Under the pieces are notes generated by a model. That model made no database searches. It was not told where the DNA came from and saw only the letters and a program-made list of their open reading frames with translations. Made by a program: the position numbers and the translations under genes. Below are positions 8,642-17,014 of a stretch of 64,000 nt of DNA, in pieces. The stretch's first letter is position 1; each line of letters begins with the position of its first letter. The stretch lies in assembly GCA_937899715.1 (NCBI GenBank), contig CALCNX010000088.1, positions 30,355 to 94,354 of the forward strand, in the 5' to 3' direction. This DNA is from an uncultured bacterium (GTDB lineage Bacteria; Bacteroidota; Ignavibacteria; Kapaibacteriales; UBA4661).

Positions 8642-9313
8642 ATGAACAATTCCGAACATCTTCATACTGCCGATATTGTGCGTAGCGACGGCGCTCCGAT
8701 GGCGAAAGCAAAACGCGTGATGATTATGCTGCACGGGCGCGGCGGCACGGCAGAAGATATTCTTTCATTGGCTTCATTCTTTCAAAAAAGTGATGTCGGG
8801 GCGAACCATACTGCTTTTCTTGCACCACAGGCAACTGATTTTACGTGGTATCCGTATTCTTTTCTTTCGCCTATCGAAGCAAATGAACCCGGTTTGTCGT
8901 CAGGTCTGGCAGTCATTCAAACGCTTTCCGATGCGGCAGGGCGGGCGGGTATTCCGCCGGAGCAGCGTTATTTTCTGGGTTTTTCGCAAGGCGCGTGTTT
9001 GATGCTGGAATTTGCAGCTCGCTCTGCACAGCGCTATGGCGGCATCTATGCCTTTAGTGGTGGCGTGATTGGACCCGACGGTACACCACGCAACTACGCA
9101 GGGAATTTTGCCGGAACACCTGTGTTTATGGGATGTAGTGACATTGACCCGCATATTCCAAAAGCACGTTTTCTCGAAACTGTCGAGCTTTATGAACGGC
9201 TCGGAGCAAGCGTTACTTCACGCTTGTACCCGAATATGCCCCATACGATTGTGCAAGATGAAATTGCTGCTGCGGTGCAGCTTTTTGAGGCGACAACGCC
9301 TAAAAACATTTGA
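8642..9313 (+). CDS. Phospholipase/carboxylesterase-like alpha/beta hydrolase
   Basis: A 223-residue cytosolic serine hydrolase of the phospholipase/carboxylesterase (YpfH-like) family. It has the HGRGGTAED oxyanion motif, the nucleophile motif GFSQGA, an aspartate in GCSDIDPHIP and a histidine in PNMPHTIVQDE near the C-terminus. The ATG at 8642 gives the usual family length; an in-frame ATG at 8594 would add 16 residues lying next to the preceding gene's stop. Its end abuts the next small membrane protein gene. Likely substrates are short-chain acyl esters, but this is inference. Confidence 0.88.
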   Translation: MNNSEHLHTADIVRSDGAPMAKAKRVMIMLHGRGGTAEDILSLASFFQKSDVGANHTAFLAPQATDFTWYPYSFLSPIEANEPGLSSGLAVIQTLSDAAGRAGIPPEQRYFLGFSQGACLMLEFAARSAQRYGGIYAFSGGVIGPDGTPRNYAGNFAGTPVFMGCSDIDPHIPKARFLETVELYERLGASVTSRLYPNMPHTIVQDEIAAAVQLFEATTPKNI

Positions 9314-9324
9314 AAGCCTCTCGA

Positions 9325-9771
9325 ATGCTGAATGTAATGAATATTTTTACTGTCGTGCTTGTGCTGAACACTCTCTGGTTTGGTGCGGCATTCTGGTATT
9401 TTAGCATTAAGTCCACGAGCGCCGCCAAAATTCTTGCGCCGCGCTCTGAACGAGAAAATACCTTGTTTCCAACGATTGCGTGGAGTGTGAAATTTCTTGG
9501 CGGCATGAACCTCGCGTTTTCCGTCTTTGCGTTTATACTTCTTTTTTCACGAGCCATATTTCCCGACGCACGACAGAATATGGTTTTTGCACTTGTTTTT
9601 GCACTTGCACACTGCTCGCAATTTGCTTTTAATGTTCCTCTTGCGCTCACAGAAAAAAACGCCCAGAAGCCGCTTTGGAATGTACTTCACGGACCAATGC
9701 GTTTTATTTTTGTTGTTGACGGCACGCTTACTCTTGCAAATTTGGGCTGTGCTATTGCTTTCTTCCTTTGA
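9325..9771 (+). CDS. Small four-span membrane protein, unknown
   Basis: A 148-residue protein with four hydrophobic segments (around residues 3-30, 54-78, 88-110 and 128-148), so probably an integral inner-membrane protein. No motif or family is recognised. The ATG at 9325 lies 11 bp past the stop of the esterase gene; a TTG at 9310 would overlap that gene by 4 bp, so translational coupling is possible. It is followed 30 bp later by the CDGSH protein gene, which suggests one short transcription unit. Confidence 0.65.
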   Translation: MLNVMNIFTVVLVLNTLWFGAAFWYFSIKSTSAAKILAPRSERENTLFPTIAWSVKFLGGMNLAFSVFAFILLFSRAIFPDARQNMVFALVFALAHCSQFAFNVPLALTEKNAQKPLWNVLHGPMRFIFVVDGTLTLANLGCAIAFFL

Positions 9772-9801
9772 TTTTTACCTTTTTCACCGAAAGGACACAC
9801 C

Positions 9802-10233
9802 ATGAACCGCGATATAACCAAAACCTATACCAACGGAGAAATTACGGTCGTTTGGAAACCGAGCGTCTGTATTCATTCGACCGTGTGCTTCAAAGGTTTG
9901 GGCGATGTATTCGACCCCAAAGCTCGCCCATGGATAAACATGGACGGAGCCGAAACTCAGCACATCATGGAGCAAATAGATAAATGCCCGTCGGGAGCGC
10001 TTTCCTACTATCGTAATGCTGACGTGCCGGGCGAAAATAAAACGGTGCAGACGGAATCTATCGTGGAAGTTATGCCCAATGGTCCGCTTCTCGTCTATGG
10101 TAATCTGAACGTAAAGGACTCTGCGGGAAACACTGTACAGAAAAATAAAGTAACGGCTTTCTGTCGCTGCGGTGGGTCAGGAAATAAGCCATACTGCGAC
10201 GGAACGCATACGAAGATTGGGTTTCAGGGGTAA
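9802..10233 (+). CDS. YjdI-CDGSH fused iron-sulfur protein
   Basis: A 143-residue protein with two cluster-binding modules. The N-terminal half matches the YjdI-type mono-cluster domain, with Cys23, Cys29 and Cys62 in VCIHSTVCFKG and DKCPSGAL. The C-terminal half is a CDGSH domain with the three-Cys-one-His signature at Cys121, Cys123, Cys132 and His136 (FCRCGGSGNKPYCDGTH), which binds a labile [2Fe-2S] cluster in known members. A good GGA ribosome site is just upstream. Likely role is electron transfer or cluster/redox sensing; the precise role is unknown in the family. It faces the SUF locus convergently, separated from truA by 26 bp. Confidence 0.92.
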   Translation: MNRDITKTYTNGEITVVWKPSVCIHSTVCFKGLGDVFDPKARPWINMDGAETQHIMEQIDKCPSGALSYYRNADVPGENKTVQTESIVEVMPNGPLLVYGNLNVKDSAGNTVQKNKVTAFCRCGGSGNKPYCDGTHTKIGFQG

Positions 10234-10259
10234 AAAGAATATATATTCATGCCTCACGG

Positions 10260-11039
10260 CTATATCACCCGTATCATCGGTTCCAAATCATGCGTAGCCG
10301 CATCACCTTTGTAATAGACTCGTTCCAAAAACAGCCCACTCGGCGGCGCGGTCAGTTTTGCCGGAATGCCAGAGGCGCTCTCGAAAAATTCATGTACATT
10401 ACCGAGCGTCATTTTTCCACGCCCAACTTCAGTGATAACGCCAACCATCTGCCGCACCATTTTCCAGAGAAAATGCGAGCCGCGAATCCGCACTAGAATA
10501 AGGCTGCCAGACTCTTCGAGGCTAAATTCCTCTATGTTCGTCGTCGTTGATTTTTCGTCGGGGTCGTCTGCGGTGAAGGAGCGAAAATCGCGCTTCCCCG
10601 TAAAAATAGCCGCCGCCGAGCGCATTTTTTCTATTTCCAGAGGGTCTTTCACCCACCATACAAAACGCTTTGCAAAGGCACTCCGGCGACGCGAAATCTG
10701 ATAGACGTACTGGCGCGAAAGCGCATCATATCTGGCGTGAAAATTCTGATGTGCTTTGTCAATACGAAGAATGTTAATATCGGCAGGAAGCTCATCGTTA
10801 ATTTTCATCCGCAGAATTTGCGGCGCAAGTTGCGTCCGCACTTCCAAATGCGCCACCTGCCCAAGTGCATGAACACCTGCATCGGTACGCCCTGCGCCAT
10901 AGACCTCGAATTCACGCGAGTTCGTTACTGCTTCCACTGCTTTCATAATATCGCCCTGTACTGTGCGGGCATTGTTCTGCACCTGCCAGCCGCTATAGCG
11001 CGTTCCTTCGTATTCCAGCGTCATCTTGAACCGCGCCAT
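10260..11039 (-). CDS. truA: tRNA pseudouridine(38-40) synthase TruA
   Basis: Converts uridines 38-40 of the tRNA anticodon stem to pseudouridine. The 259-residue length is normal for TruA. The catalytic aspartate is Asp53 in GAGRTDAGVHALGQ; the EYEGTRYSGWQ start and the FLWKMVRQMVG motif are also diagnostic. It is the last gene of the minus-strand run and begins 2 bp after the stop of the cyanophycinase-like gene, so the two are very likely co-transcribed. Confidence 0.96.
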   Translation of the reverse strand: MARFKMTLEYEGTRYSGWQVQNNARTVQGDIMKAVEAVTNSREFEVYGAGRTDAGVHALGQVAHLEVRTQLAPQILRMKINDELPADINILRIDKAHQNFHARYDALSRQYVYQISRRRSAFAKRFVWWVKDPLEIEKMRSAAAIFTGKRDFRSFTADDPDEKSTTTNIEEFSLEESGSLILVRIRGSHFLWKMVRQMVGVITEVGRGKMTLGNVHEFFESASGIPAKLTAPPSGLFLERVYYKGDAATHDLEPMIRVI

Positions 11040-11041
11040 TT

Positions 11042-11905
11042 CTAGCGTCCTTTCTTGAGTGGTGGAAGCGCGTAGGTTGCACCGGAAGGCAATATACTGA
11101 GACGTACATCATCCGCCACAAGATTCCCATTTTTGTCTGTGCGAATATTTTTTGCTTTGCGGGCATCGAAGATTTGAACAGTGGCATCGCCCAGCACCTC
11201 AAAAGTGTTATTGGGCTTGACAACGATAGAAGTTGCCTCGTCAATACCAACACCGACCAGTTCGGGATGCTCCAAAACAAGCGTGAGCAAGCGATTCTGA
11301 CGCTTACGCTTCACAAAGTGCTGATCCACAATCACCGAGCGCATAAAGCCAAAACCGTCCGCCGTAACGATATTACCTTTGCGCACCATTCCGTAAGCGC
11401 TGGTGGTATCTTTGTTCACCGCTTCGTCGCCCGTGAGCATAATCTGACTTTGCACAGCCGCTCCTGCACTTGTGCCGGAGAGAACACCGCCTTTGCGATA
11501 ACAATTCCAAATACCCTCAAGAAATTTCGTGCCTCGCAGTGCTTTTGTAAGCCTGTTCTGGTCGCCACCGGAGAAAAAAACACCGGTCGCTGCATTGATT
11601 TTGGTAAGGTTGGAGTCCACATCTGCACTCACAGAATCGCAGATAACAAAATCAACATTCGGTACACCGAGCTTGATAAACTGTTCACGCTGCGCCTTCG
11701 CCGTCTCAAGCATCTCACTACTTGCCATTGGCACAATGAGGATTCGCGCCTTTGCACCACCGGCAAGCTCAACAATTCTTTTCATAATTGCTTCGGGGCG
11801 TGCCCCGCCGCCAATGATAACTAAATGCCCCTTGGGTGTGGTGGGTTGTGCAAATGCTTGCACCGAGAGCGCAATAAAGACAACAGCAATTCGTAAAAAC
11901 TTCAT
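11042..11905 (-). CDS. Exported cyanophycinase-like peptidase (S51)
   Basis: A 287-residue protein with a signal peptide (cleavage near QAFA-QP, residues 17-21) followed by a peptidase S51 domain. The nucleophile is Ser146 in SGTSAGAA, FFSGGDQNRL precedes it, and the VVIDEA-type strand (here GVGIDEATSIVV) follows. Cytosolic cyanophycinases split beta-Asp-Arg dipeptides from cyanophycin; exported relatives occur in organisms without cyanophycin and may act on external polymer or other isoaspartyl peptides. No cyanophycin synthetase is in the window. It lies between sufS (93 bp upstream) and truA (2 bp downstream). Confidence 0.9.
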   Translation of the reverse strand: MKFLRIAVVFIALSVQAFAQPTTPKGHLVIIGGGARPEAIMKRIVELAGGAKARILIVPMASSEMLETAKAQREQFIKLGVPNVDFVICDSVSADVDSNLTKINAATGVFFSGGDQNRLTKALRGTKFLEGIWNCYRKGGVLSGTSAGAAVQSQIMLTGDEAVNKDTTSAYGMVRKGNIVTADGFGFMRSVIVDQHFVKRKRQNRLLTLVLEHPELVGVGIDEATSIVVKPNNTFEVLGDATVQIFDARKAKNIRTDKNGNLVADDVRLSILPSGATYALPPLKKGR

Positions 11906-11998
11906 AACTCGGTAAAAAAATGACGTGACAATTGGATTGGCAGGGCGAATTTACACAAAAATTGGCACAATCGTAGAACAGTTTGCGCTCGGTATATT

Positions 11999-13249
11999 TT
12001 AAGCAAACATCTTTTGCACCTTTCGCAGCGAGCGCACTAATACATCAATTTCGTCTTTCGTATTGTAAAAAGCAAGCGACGCGCGGCACGTTGCCGGAAC
12101 GCCAAAGCGCTTCATAAGTGGTTGTGTACAATGATGTCCTGTACGAATTGCCACGCCGTCGTTGTCGAGTATTGTGCCCACGTCGTGCGGGTGAATATCA
12201 CCGTCGGGATTCCGCAGCATAAACGAAATCACACTTGCCTTCTCGCGGGCATTGCCGATGATACGCAGCCCATCAATGCCCAGAAGCGCCTCTGTGCCAT
12301 AGTGCAAAAGCTCCTGCTCATACTCACCGATAGCCTCCAAACCAATTCCACGCACATACTCCAATGCCGCACCAAGTCCGATGATGCCCTCCACGTGCGG
12401 CGTTCCGGCTTCAAACTTGAAGGGGATTTCGTTATACGTGGTTTTCTCAAAACTCACCGAGCTAATCATTGCGCCACCACCATGATAGGGCGGCATGGCT
12501 TCGAGGAGTGCCGCTTTGCCATAGAGAACGCCGATTCCGGTGGGACCAAAGATTTTGTGTCCCGAAAAAACGTAGAAATCTGCGTCCAATGCTTGCACAT
12601 CCACGCTGGTATGCGGAACGGATTGCGCCCCATCCACCAGCACCACTGCCCCATACTCATGTGCAAATTCAATAATACGCTTCACCGGATTGACCGTGCC
12701 CAGTGTGTTGGAAATGTGCGTGATGGCAACGATTTTCGTGCGGTCGGAAAGCAGATTTTCGTATTCTTCCATGATGAGGTCACCATTATCATCTATCGGC
12801 ACAACGCGCAGCACTGCGCCTTTGCGAGCACAGAGCATTTGCCAAGGAACAATGTTAGAATGATGCTCCATGCCAGAGATGATGATTTCATCACCTTTTT
12901 GGATGCCGTACTCGCCGAAGGACGTTGCCACAAGATTGATAGCTTCAGTCGTACCACGTACAAAAATAATCTCACGATCTTCCGCAGCATTAATAAACGC
13001 TTGTGTTGTTCGGCGGGCTGCTTCCAGAGCGGTTGTTGCTTGCTGGCTTAGAAAATGATTCCCACGATGCACGTTGCTGTTCATTGCGCGGTAGTAATGG
13101 TCTATCGTTTCGATGACCTGACGCGGCTTTTGTGATGTGTTACCATTGTCCAAATACACAAGCGGCTTGCCGTGAACCCGCTCGGAGAGAATCGGGAAGT
13201 CAGCACGAAGTGTTTGTACATCAAAGTCCAGTGTTGGTGCGGTATTCAT
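11999..13249 (-). CDS. sufS: Cysteine desulfurase SufS
   Basis: A PLP enzyme that takes sulfur from cysteine for iron-sulfur cluster assembly by the SUF system. Family signatures are visible in order: YLDNGNTSQKPRQVIE near the start, NSNVHRGNH, the TEAINLVA block, the PLP-lysine motif FSGHKIFGPTGIGVLYG, and the catalytic-cysteine loop RTGHHCTQPLM followed by CRASLAFYNT. I start at ATG 13249; a TTG at 13273 would add eight residues. The product has 416 residues, normal for type II desulfurases. SufS usually needs SufE or SufU; neither gene is seen downstream. Confidence 0.96.
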   Translation of the reverse strand: MNTAPTLDFDVQTLRADFPILSERVHGKPLVYLDNGNTSQKPRQVIETIDHYYRAMNSNVHRGNHFLSQQATTALEAARRTTQAFINAAEDREIIFVRGTTEAINLVATSFGEYGIQKGDEIIISGMEHHSNIVPWQMLCARKGAVLRVVPIDDNGDLIMEEYENLLSDRTKIVAITHISNTLGTVNPVKRIIEFAHEYGAVVLVDGAQSVPHTSVDVQALDADFYVFSGHKIFGPTGIGVLYGKAALLEAMPPYHGGGAMISSVSFEKTTYNEIPFKFEAGTPHVEGIIGLGAALEYVRGIGLEAIGEYEQELLHYGTEALLGIDGLRIIGNAREKASVISFMLRNPDGDIHPHDVGTILDNDGVAIRTGHHCTQPLMKRFGVPATCRASLAFYNTKDEIDVLVRSLRKVQKMFA

Positions 13250-13315
13250 AATGGCAAAACCATTTTCTAGCAAGTGAGAAAAAATTATCCAAAAATTGTG
13301 TAGGTTGAGAACAAC

Positions 13316-14104
13316 TCAATACGATGCAACAGGTATAGTGGCAACTTCGATTCCATACCGCAACCCAACACTAATTGAGATTGGTTGAATATTCATTGTG
13401 CGTAGCCCCGCAAGCGGGTCTTTACCAATAATGTTAAAATTGTCAGGAATTTGACGGAGCGGAATAATGCGTACAAGTTGAGTCATCGTCATTGAGCCTT
13501 GAACGTACAGCGTAAGATAACTGTTGCTCAACGGAAACGACACCACGCCAATATCGGCAGCAAGTTCAGTGAAATACTGCATTCGGTCATTTGGAAGCGT
13601 GTATGATGTGAGTTGCCCGGTTGGAAGCTGCGCCGTACCCTTCACCTCAAATACATCTACTGTTGCATCATAGGTGGCGCGAATCGGTAGGCCTGTTCGG
13701 AGGAGCAAAGAAAATTCCGGCAGCCCAAAAAACTTATAGAATCGCAATCCCAGCGCTACACTTGCATAAAGAGCGTTTGCATTCATAAGAAATTCATTGG
13801 TCGGCTTTCCGGTGAAGATATCGTAGGAAGCACTGCGGGCAGCAAAATTAAGCAACCCAACATTAAGCACCACCACAGCATCGTTCTTGCGCGTGATGGA
13901 ATATAGCCCCTCCACGCCCACATCCGGTAGATTCGCAAATGCAAACTCACCACGAGTGAGAGCAGTTAGTGAAGAGTTCCAGCCACCGCGCCCAGCCACA
14001 TAGCCGCCCAAACTAATGTTTCCTTGGGCAGGCAATATCTGGACAGCATACACCGAAAGAACTGCAAAGACAACCGACAAACGAATTGTACAAAATTGTT
14101 TCAT
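13316..14104 (-). CDS. Exported beta-rich protein inside SUF locus, unknown
   Basis: A 262-residue protein beginning with a clear signal peptide (hydrophobic residues about 8-24, then LPAQG). The mature part is rich in short alternating strands with aromatic ends (SLGGYVAGRGGW, AVVVLNVGLLNFAA, YASVALGLRFYKFF, SISVGLRYGIEV), which suggests an outer-membrane beta barrel. I recognise no family. It sits between sufD and sufS in the same direction but with a 279-bp gap and a hairpin on the sufD side, so it may start a separate transcript with sufS. A role in cluster assembly is not implied by the sequence. Confidence 0.7.
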   Translation of the reverse strand: MKQFCTIRLSVVFAVLSVYAVQILPAQGNISLGGYVAGRGGWNSSLTALTRGEFAFANLPDVGVEGLYSITRKNDAVVVLNVGLLNFAARSASYDIFTGKPTNEFLMNANALYASVALGLRFYKFFGLPEFSLLLRTGLPIRATYDATVDVFEVKGTAQLPTGQLTSYTLPNDRMQYFTELAADIGVVSFPLSNSYLTLYVQGSMTMTQLVRIIPLRQIPDNFNIIGKDPLAGLRTMNIQPISISVGLRYGIEVATIPVASY

Positions 14105-14316
14105 CACAACACCTTATCAATGAAAAGCAAACACACTGTTTGCACGATGAAAGAGTTATTCAAAGTACACAAACTCAAGGTACATCAACTCACAATACAA
14201 GAAGTTGTCCACGTTGAACAGGATTTTTCTATTAGTTCTACGGTACTTTATGCTTTGAAGTTTCTGTCAGCGCAGAAGATTTCTTACGAGTGCCTCTCAA
14301 CACAATGTAGTTCTAA

Positions 14317-14361
14317 CACAAACGCTCCAAGACTTTCATAAAAAGCCGTAGAGCGTTTGTG
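14317..14361 (-). terminator. Hairpin downstream of sufD
   Basis: A perfect 11-bp stem (CACAAACGCTC 14317-14327 with 14351-14361) and a 23-nt loop lie 23 bp after the sufD stop. The 3' flank on the minus strand has only a short T run, so it may attenuate rather than fully stop transcription before the exported-protein gene and sufS. Confidence 0.45.
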
Positions 14362-14383
14362 AAGCAGAATAATCAGGAAATGC

Positions 14384-15718
14384 TTACGATACCAATTCTT
14401 GATGCAGACGCTCTGCAATGATAGATTCCAAGCGCTCACGGAGCGGTTCCAGTTGGATTTTTTCGGTAATCTCACCCGCAAAAGCGTACAAAAGAAGTGC
14501 CCGTGCCTGCTCTTTGTCCAGCCCACGTGCGCGAAGGTAAAAGACTGACTCGTCGTCGAGTTGCCCTGATGTGCATCCATGGCTGCATTTCACGTCGTCG
14601 GCAAAGATTTCCAACTGCGGTTTTGTGTTCACCGTTGCATTCGGCGACATGAGGATATTACGATTTGATTGGTATGCCAATGTTTTTTGCGCATCGGGAC
14701 GAACCATGATTTTACCATTAAAAACGCCCGTTGAGCGGTCGTCCATAATGCCTTTGTAGAGTTCGTTGCTGGTGCAATGCGCTACAGCGTGGTCGGCAAG
14801 CGTGTGATTATCCACAAGCGTTTTTCCATTGACCAAATATAAACCGTAAAAGTGTGTGTCTGCACCCTTTCCGGCAAGCACAGCACTAAGGTTATTCCGA
14901 ACAATACCGCCGGAAAGCGTGACGACAACCGTATTCAGAACACTAGTGCCTGCCTGCTCAGCATGAAGAGCACCGACAAAGTACGACTGCTCCACGTCCT
15001 GCTGCACTTTGTAATGATTGAGATGCGCATTATCAGCAAGGACAACCTCGCTGACGATATTGGTAAAACCGTAGTTCTCACCAGAAGCAAGTGTGTGCGC
15101 ACTTTCGACGATGGTCGCTTCGGCATTTGCACCCACCAACACAAGATTGCGCACCGGAGCAAATGTACTTTGCGCACGAGAATCATTCACAAACAAGAGA
15201 TGAAAAGGTTCTTCCACAACTGCGCCACTTGCAATCTCAATATATGCGCCATTCAGTGCAAATGCGGTGTTCAGCGCCAGCATCGCATCATTCTGCCACA
15301 GAGCATACTTGGCAAAGTGCTTTTCAACCACTGTTGCTTTTTTCTTAAAAGCCTCCGCAAGCGGCATCACTTCTACGCCTTTCGGAGAAATAATCGTAGA
15401 AAGGTCGGCAGCGAAAGAACCATTCACAAAGACCAGTATGTTTGCTTCTACATCAGGCAGTAAAAAAGGCTCAATATCTGACTTCGTAACGGTTGAGGTA
15501 TTGTGGACATTGAAGGCGTAGTCGTTTTTGACAACGGGCATGATGTTCGTGTACTTCCATTCCTCATGGCGGATAGTCGGGAAACCAAGCTCCGTAAAGC
15601 GCGTCATTGCTTGCTTGCGAATAGCGTGGACGGGTGCTTGTGCTTGTCCGTTAAGCATAGCTTCCATGCGGATAAATTCTTTGACCAGTTTTTCTTGCAA
15701 ACTCAAAACCTCACTCAT
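14384..15718 (-). CDS. sufD: Fe-S cluster assembly protein SufD
   Basis: The 444-residue SufD scaffold partner forms the SufBCD complex that builds iron-sulfur clusters. The C-terminal core has the family motifs ADDVKCSHGCTSGQLDDESVFYLRARGL and AFAGEITEKI; the beta-helical middle is typical. The N-terminal region carries RHEEWKYTN, common in SufD. Its ATG overlaps the sufC stop by 4 bp (15715-15718), implying translational coupling and matched subunit dosage. Confidence 0.96.
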   Translation of the reverse strand: MSEVLSLQEKLVKEFIRMEAMLNGQAQAPVHAIRKQAMTRFTELGFPTIRHEEWKYTNIMPVVKNDYAFNVHNTSTVTKSDIEPFLLPDVEANILVFVNGSFAADLSTIISPKGVEVMPLAEAFKKKATVVEKHFAKYALWQNDAMLALNTAFALNGAYIEIASGAVVEEPFHLLFVNDSRAQSTFAPVRNLVLVGANAEATIVESAHTLASGENYGFTNIVSEVVLADNAHLNHYKVQQDVEQSYFVGALHAEQAGTSVLNTVVVTLSGGIVRNNLSAVLAGKGADTHFYGLYLVNGKTLVDNHTLADHAVAHCTSNELYKGIMDDRSTGVFNGKIMVRPDAQKTLAYQSNRNILMSPNATVNTKPQLEIFADDVKCSHGCTSGQLDDESVFYLRARGLDKEQARALLLYAFAGEITEKIQLEPLRERLESIIAERLHQELVS

Positions 15719-16479
15719 GCAGTCACCTCTTCTTGAGCCAGTTCCTTAATCCAATCATAACCTTTTGCTTCCAGTTCCAACGCTAAATCTTTACCGCCGG
15801 ACTTGACAATACGACCTTTGTAGAGAACGTGCACAAAATCAGGGACAATATAGTCCAACAAACGCTGATAGTGCGTGATAACGATGGTAGAAGTTTCTTT
15901 GGAACGCAACTTGTTTACACCGTTGGCAACGATTTTGAGCGCGTCAATATCCAAGCCTGAATCGGTCTCGTCCAAAATGGAAAGTTTCGGCTCCAGCATT
16001 GCCATTTGGAAGATTTCATTGCGTTTTTTCTCGCCGCCGGAAAAACCTTCGTTCACCGAGCGGCTGACCATTGCTTGATCCATCTCCACCAATGCCATTT
16101 TCTCGCGCATCATGTTCAGAAACGCTTTCGGCTCCATTGGTGCTAAACCGCGATGTTTGCGGACTTCGTTGACGGCTGCTTTGAGAAAATTGGTATTGCT
16201 CACGCCGGGAATTTCGACAGGATACTGAAACGCCAAAAATACACCTTCGCGGGCGCGGTCTTCAGGTGACATTTCGAGCAAATCTTCATCTTGAAATGTT
16301 ACCGTGCCGCCTGTTATTTCGTAGTCTTCCCGTCCGGCAAGCACCGAGGCAAGTGTGCTTTTGCCCGAACCGTTGGGCCCCATGATGGCGTGAATTTCGC
16401 CTTTGCCAATAGTAAGGTTAATTCCCTTCAAAATCTCTTTGCCTTCCACGGAGGCTTGCAGATTGGTGATGGTGAGCAT
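15715..16479 (-). CDS. sufC: Fe-S cluster assembly ATPase SufC
   Basis: A 254-residue ABC-type soluble ATPase that drives the SufBCD scaffold. The Walker A motif GPNGSGKST is at residues 34-42, the Q-loop region is VFLAFQYPVEIPGV, the signature is FSGGEKKRNEI and Walker B reads LSILDETDSGLD. Length and motifs are normal. The stop overlaps sufD. Upstream it is separated from sufB by two unrelated genes, which is an unusual layout. Confidence 0.97.
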   Translation of the reverse strand: MLTITNLQASVEGKEILKGINLTIGKGEIHAIMGPNGSGKSTLASVLAGREDYEITGGTVTFQDEDLLEMSPEDRAREGVFLAFQYPVEIPGVSNTNFLKAAVNEVRKHRGLAPMEPKAFLNMMREKMALVEMDQAMVSRSVNEGFSGGEKKRNEIFQMAMLEPKLSILDETDSGLDIDALKIVANGVNKLRSKETSTIVITHYQRLLDYIVPDFVHVLYKGRIVKSGGKDLALELEAKGYDWIKELAQEEVTA

Positions 16480-16540
16480 GAACAGTCAATCCTAATGAAT
16501 ATGATTAAAAAAATATTTTCGTGTATTATTTCGGCAACCG

Positions 16541-17008
16541 CTATTCCGAAAGCCGCTTCAAATCTGGCGGGTCGCCTGCCATCTCTACAACTTGAATAAA
16601 AACATCAATGCCGTGATACCGTGCCAGACGCTCAACGTTAGAGCGAAATTTACGGAAGTTAAACCACTTTGAATTTTCGACTAAAAAGGCAGCACTAGAG
16701 CCATCTTTGAGAAAGAGCGTTACGCCGGCAGAGTTGGCGACTACCTTTATCACATTTGCCCACGCATACCATTTTGCCTGCCCGAAAACGCTTGGCTTGA
16801 AGTCAATACCTTCTTCATTAAGAATAACAAAACGCTGAGAGCGCAAGAGCAGAAGCAGTACAATGGTTGCATACACGCCAACGCCGATGAGCCAGAGCGT
16901 CGAAATATCGAACCGTGTAACATAGAGCACGAGTGCTGCCCCAGCGATAGCCACAGCAAGTTGCTCGCCGCGATTCATTTTGCGATTGCCAAGAACAATT
17001 TCCTGCAT
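16541..17008 (-). CDS. Two-span membrane protein with PH-like C-terminal region
   Basis: A 155-residue protein with two adjacent hydrophobic segments (about residues 16-30 and 36-53) followed by a soluble region. The soluble part (QRFVILNEEGIDFKP, YAWANVIKVV, VTLFLKDGSSAAFLV, then an amphipathic helix) has the pattern of bacterial PH-like domains, with a conserved-looking tryptophan before the IxKV strand. This is pattern-based and not a certain family call. It starts 6 bp after the nuclease-like gene and ends 61 bp before sufC, so it is embedded in the suf operon. ATG 17008 is used; Met11 is an alternative start. Confidence 0.6.
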   Translation of the reverse strand: MQEIVLGNRKMNRGEQLAVAIAGAALVLYVTRFDISTLWLIGVGVYATIVLLLLLRSQRFVILNEEGIDFKPSVFGQAKWYAWANVIKVVANSAGVTLFLKDGSSAAFLVENSKWFNFRKFRSNVERLARYHGIDVFIQVVEMAGDPPDLKRLSE

Positions 17009-17014
17009 AATCCG

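Noticed and set aside
12122..13051. 309-residue plus-strand frame within sufS
   Set aside because: Antisense to an unmistakable SufS sequence; cysteine- and histidine-rich composition is typical of shadow frames here.
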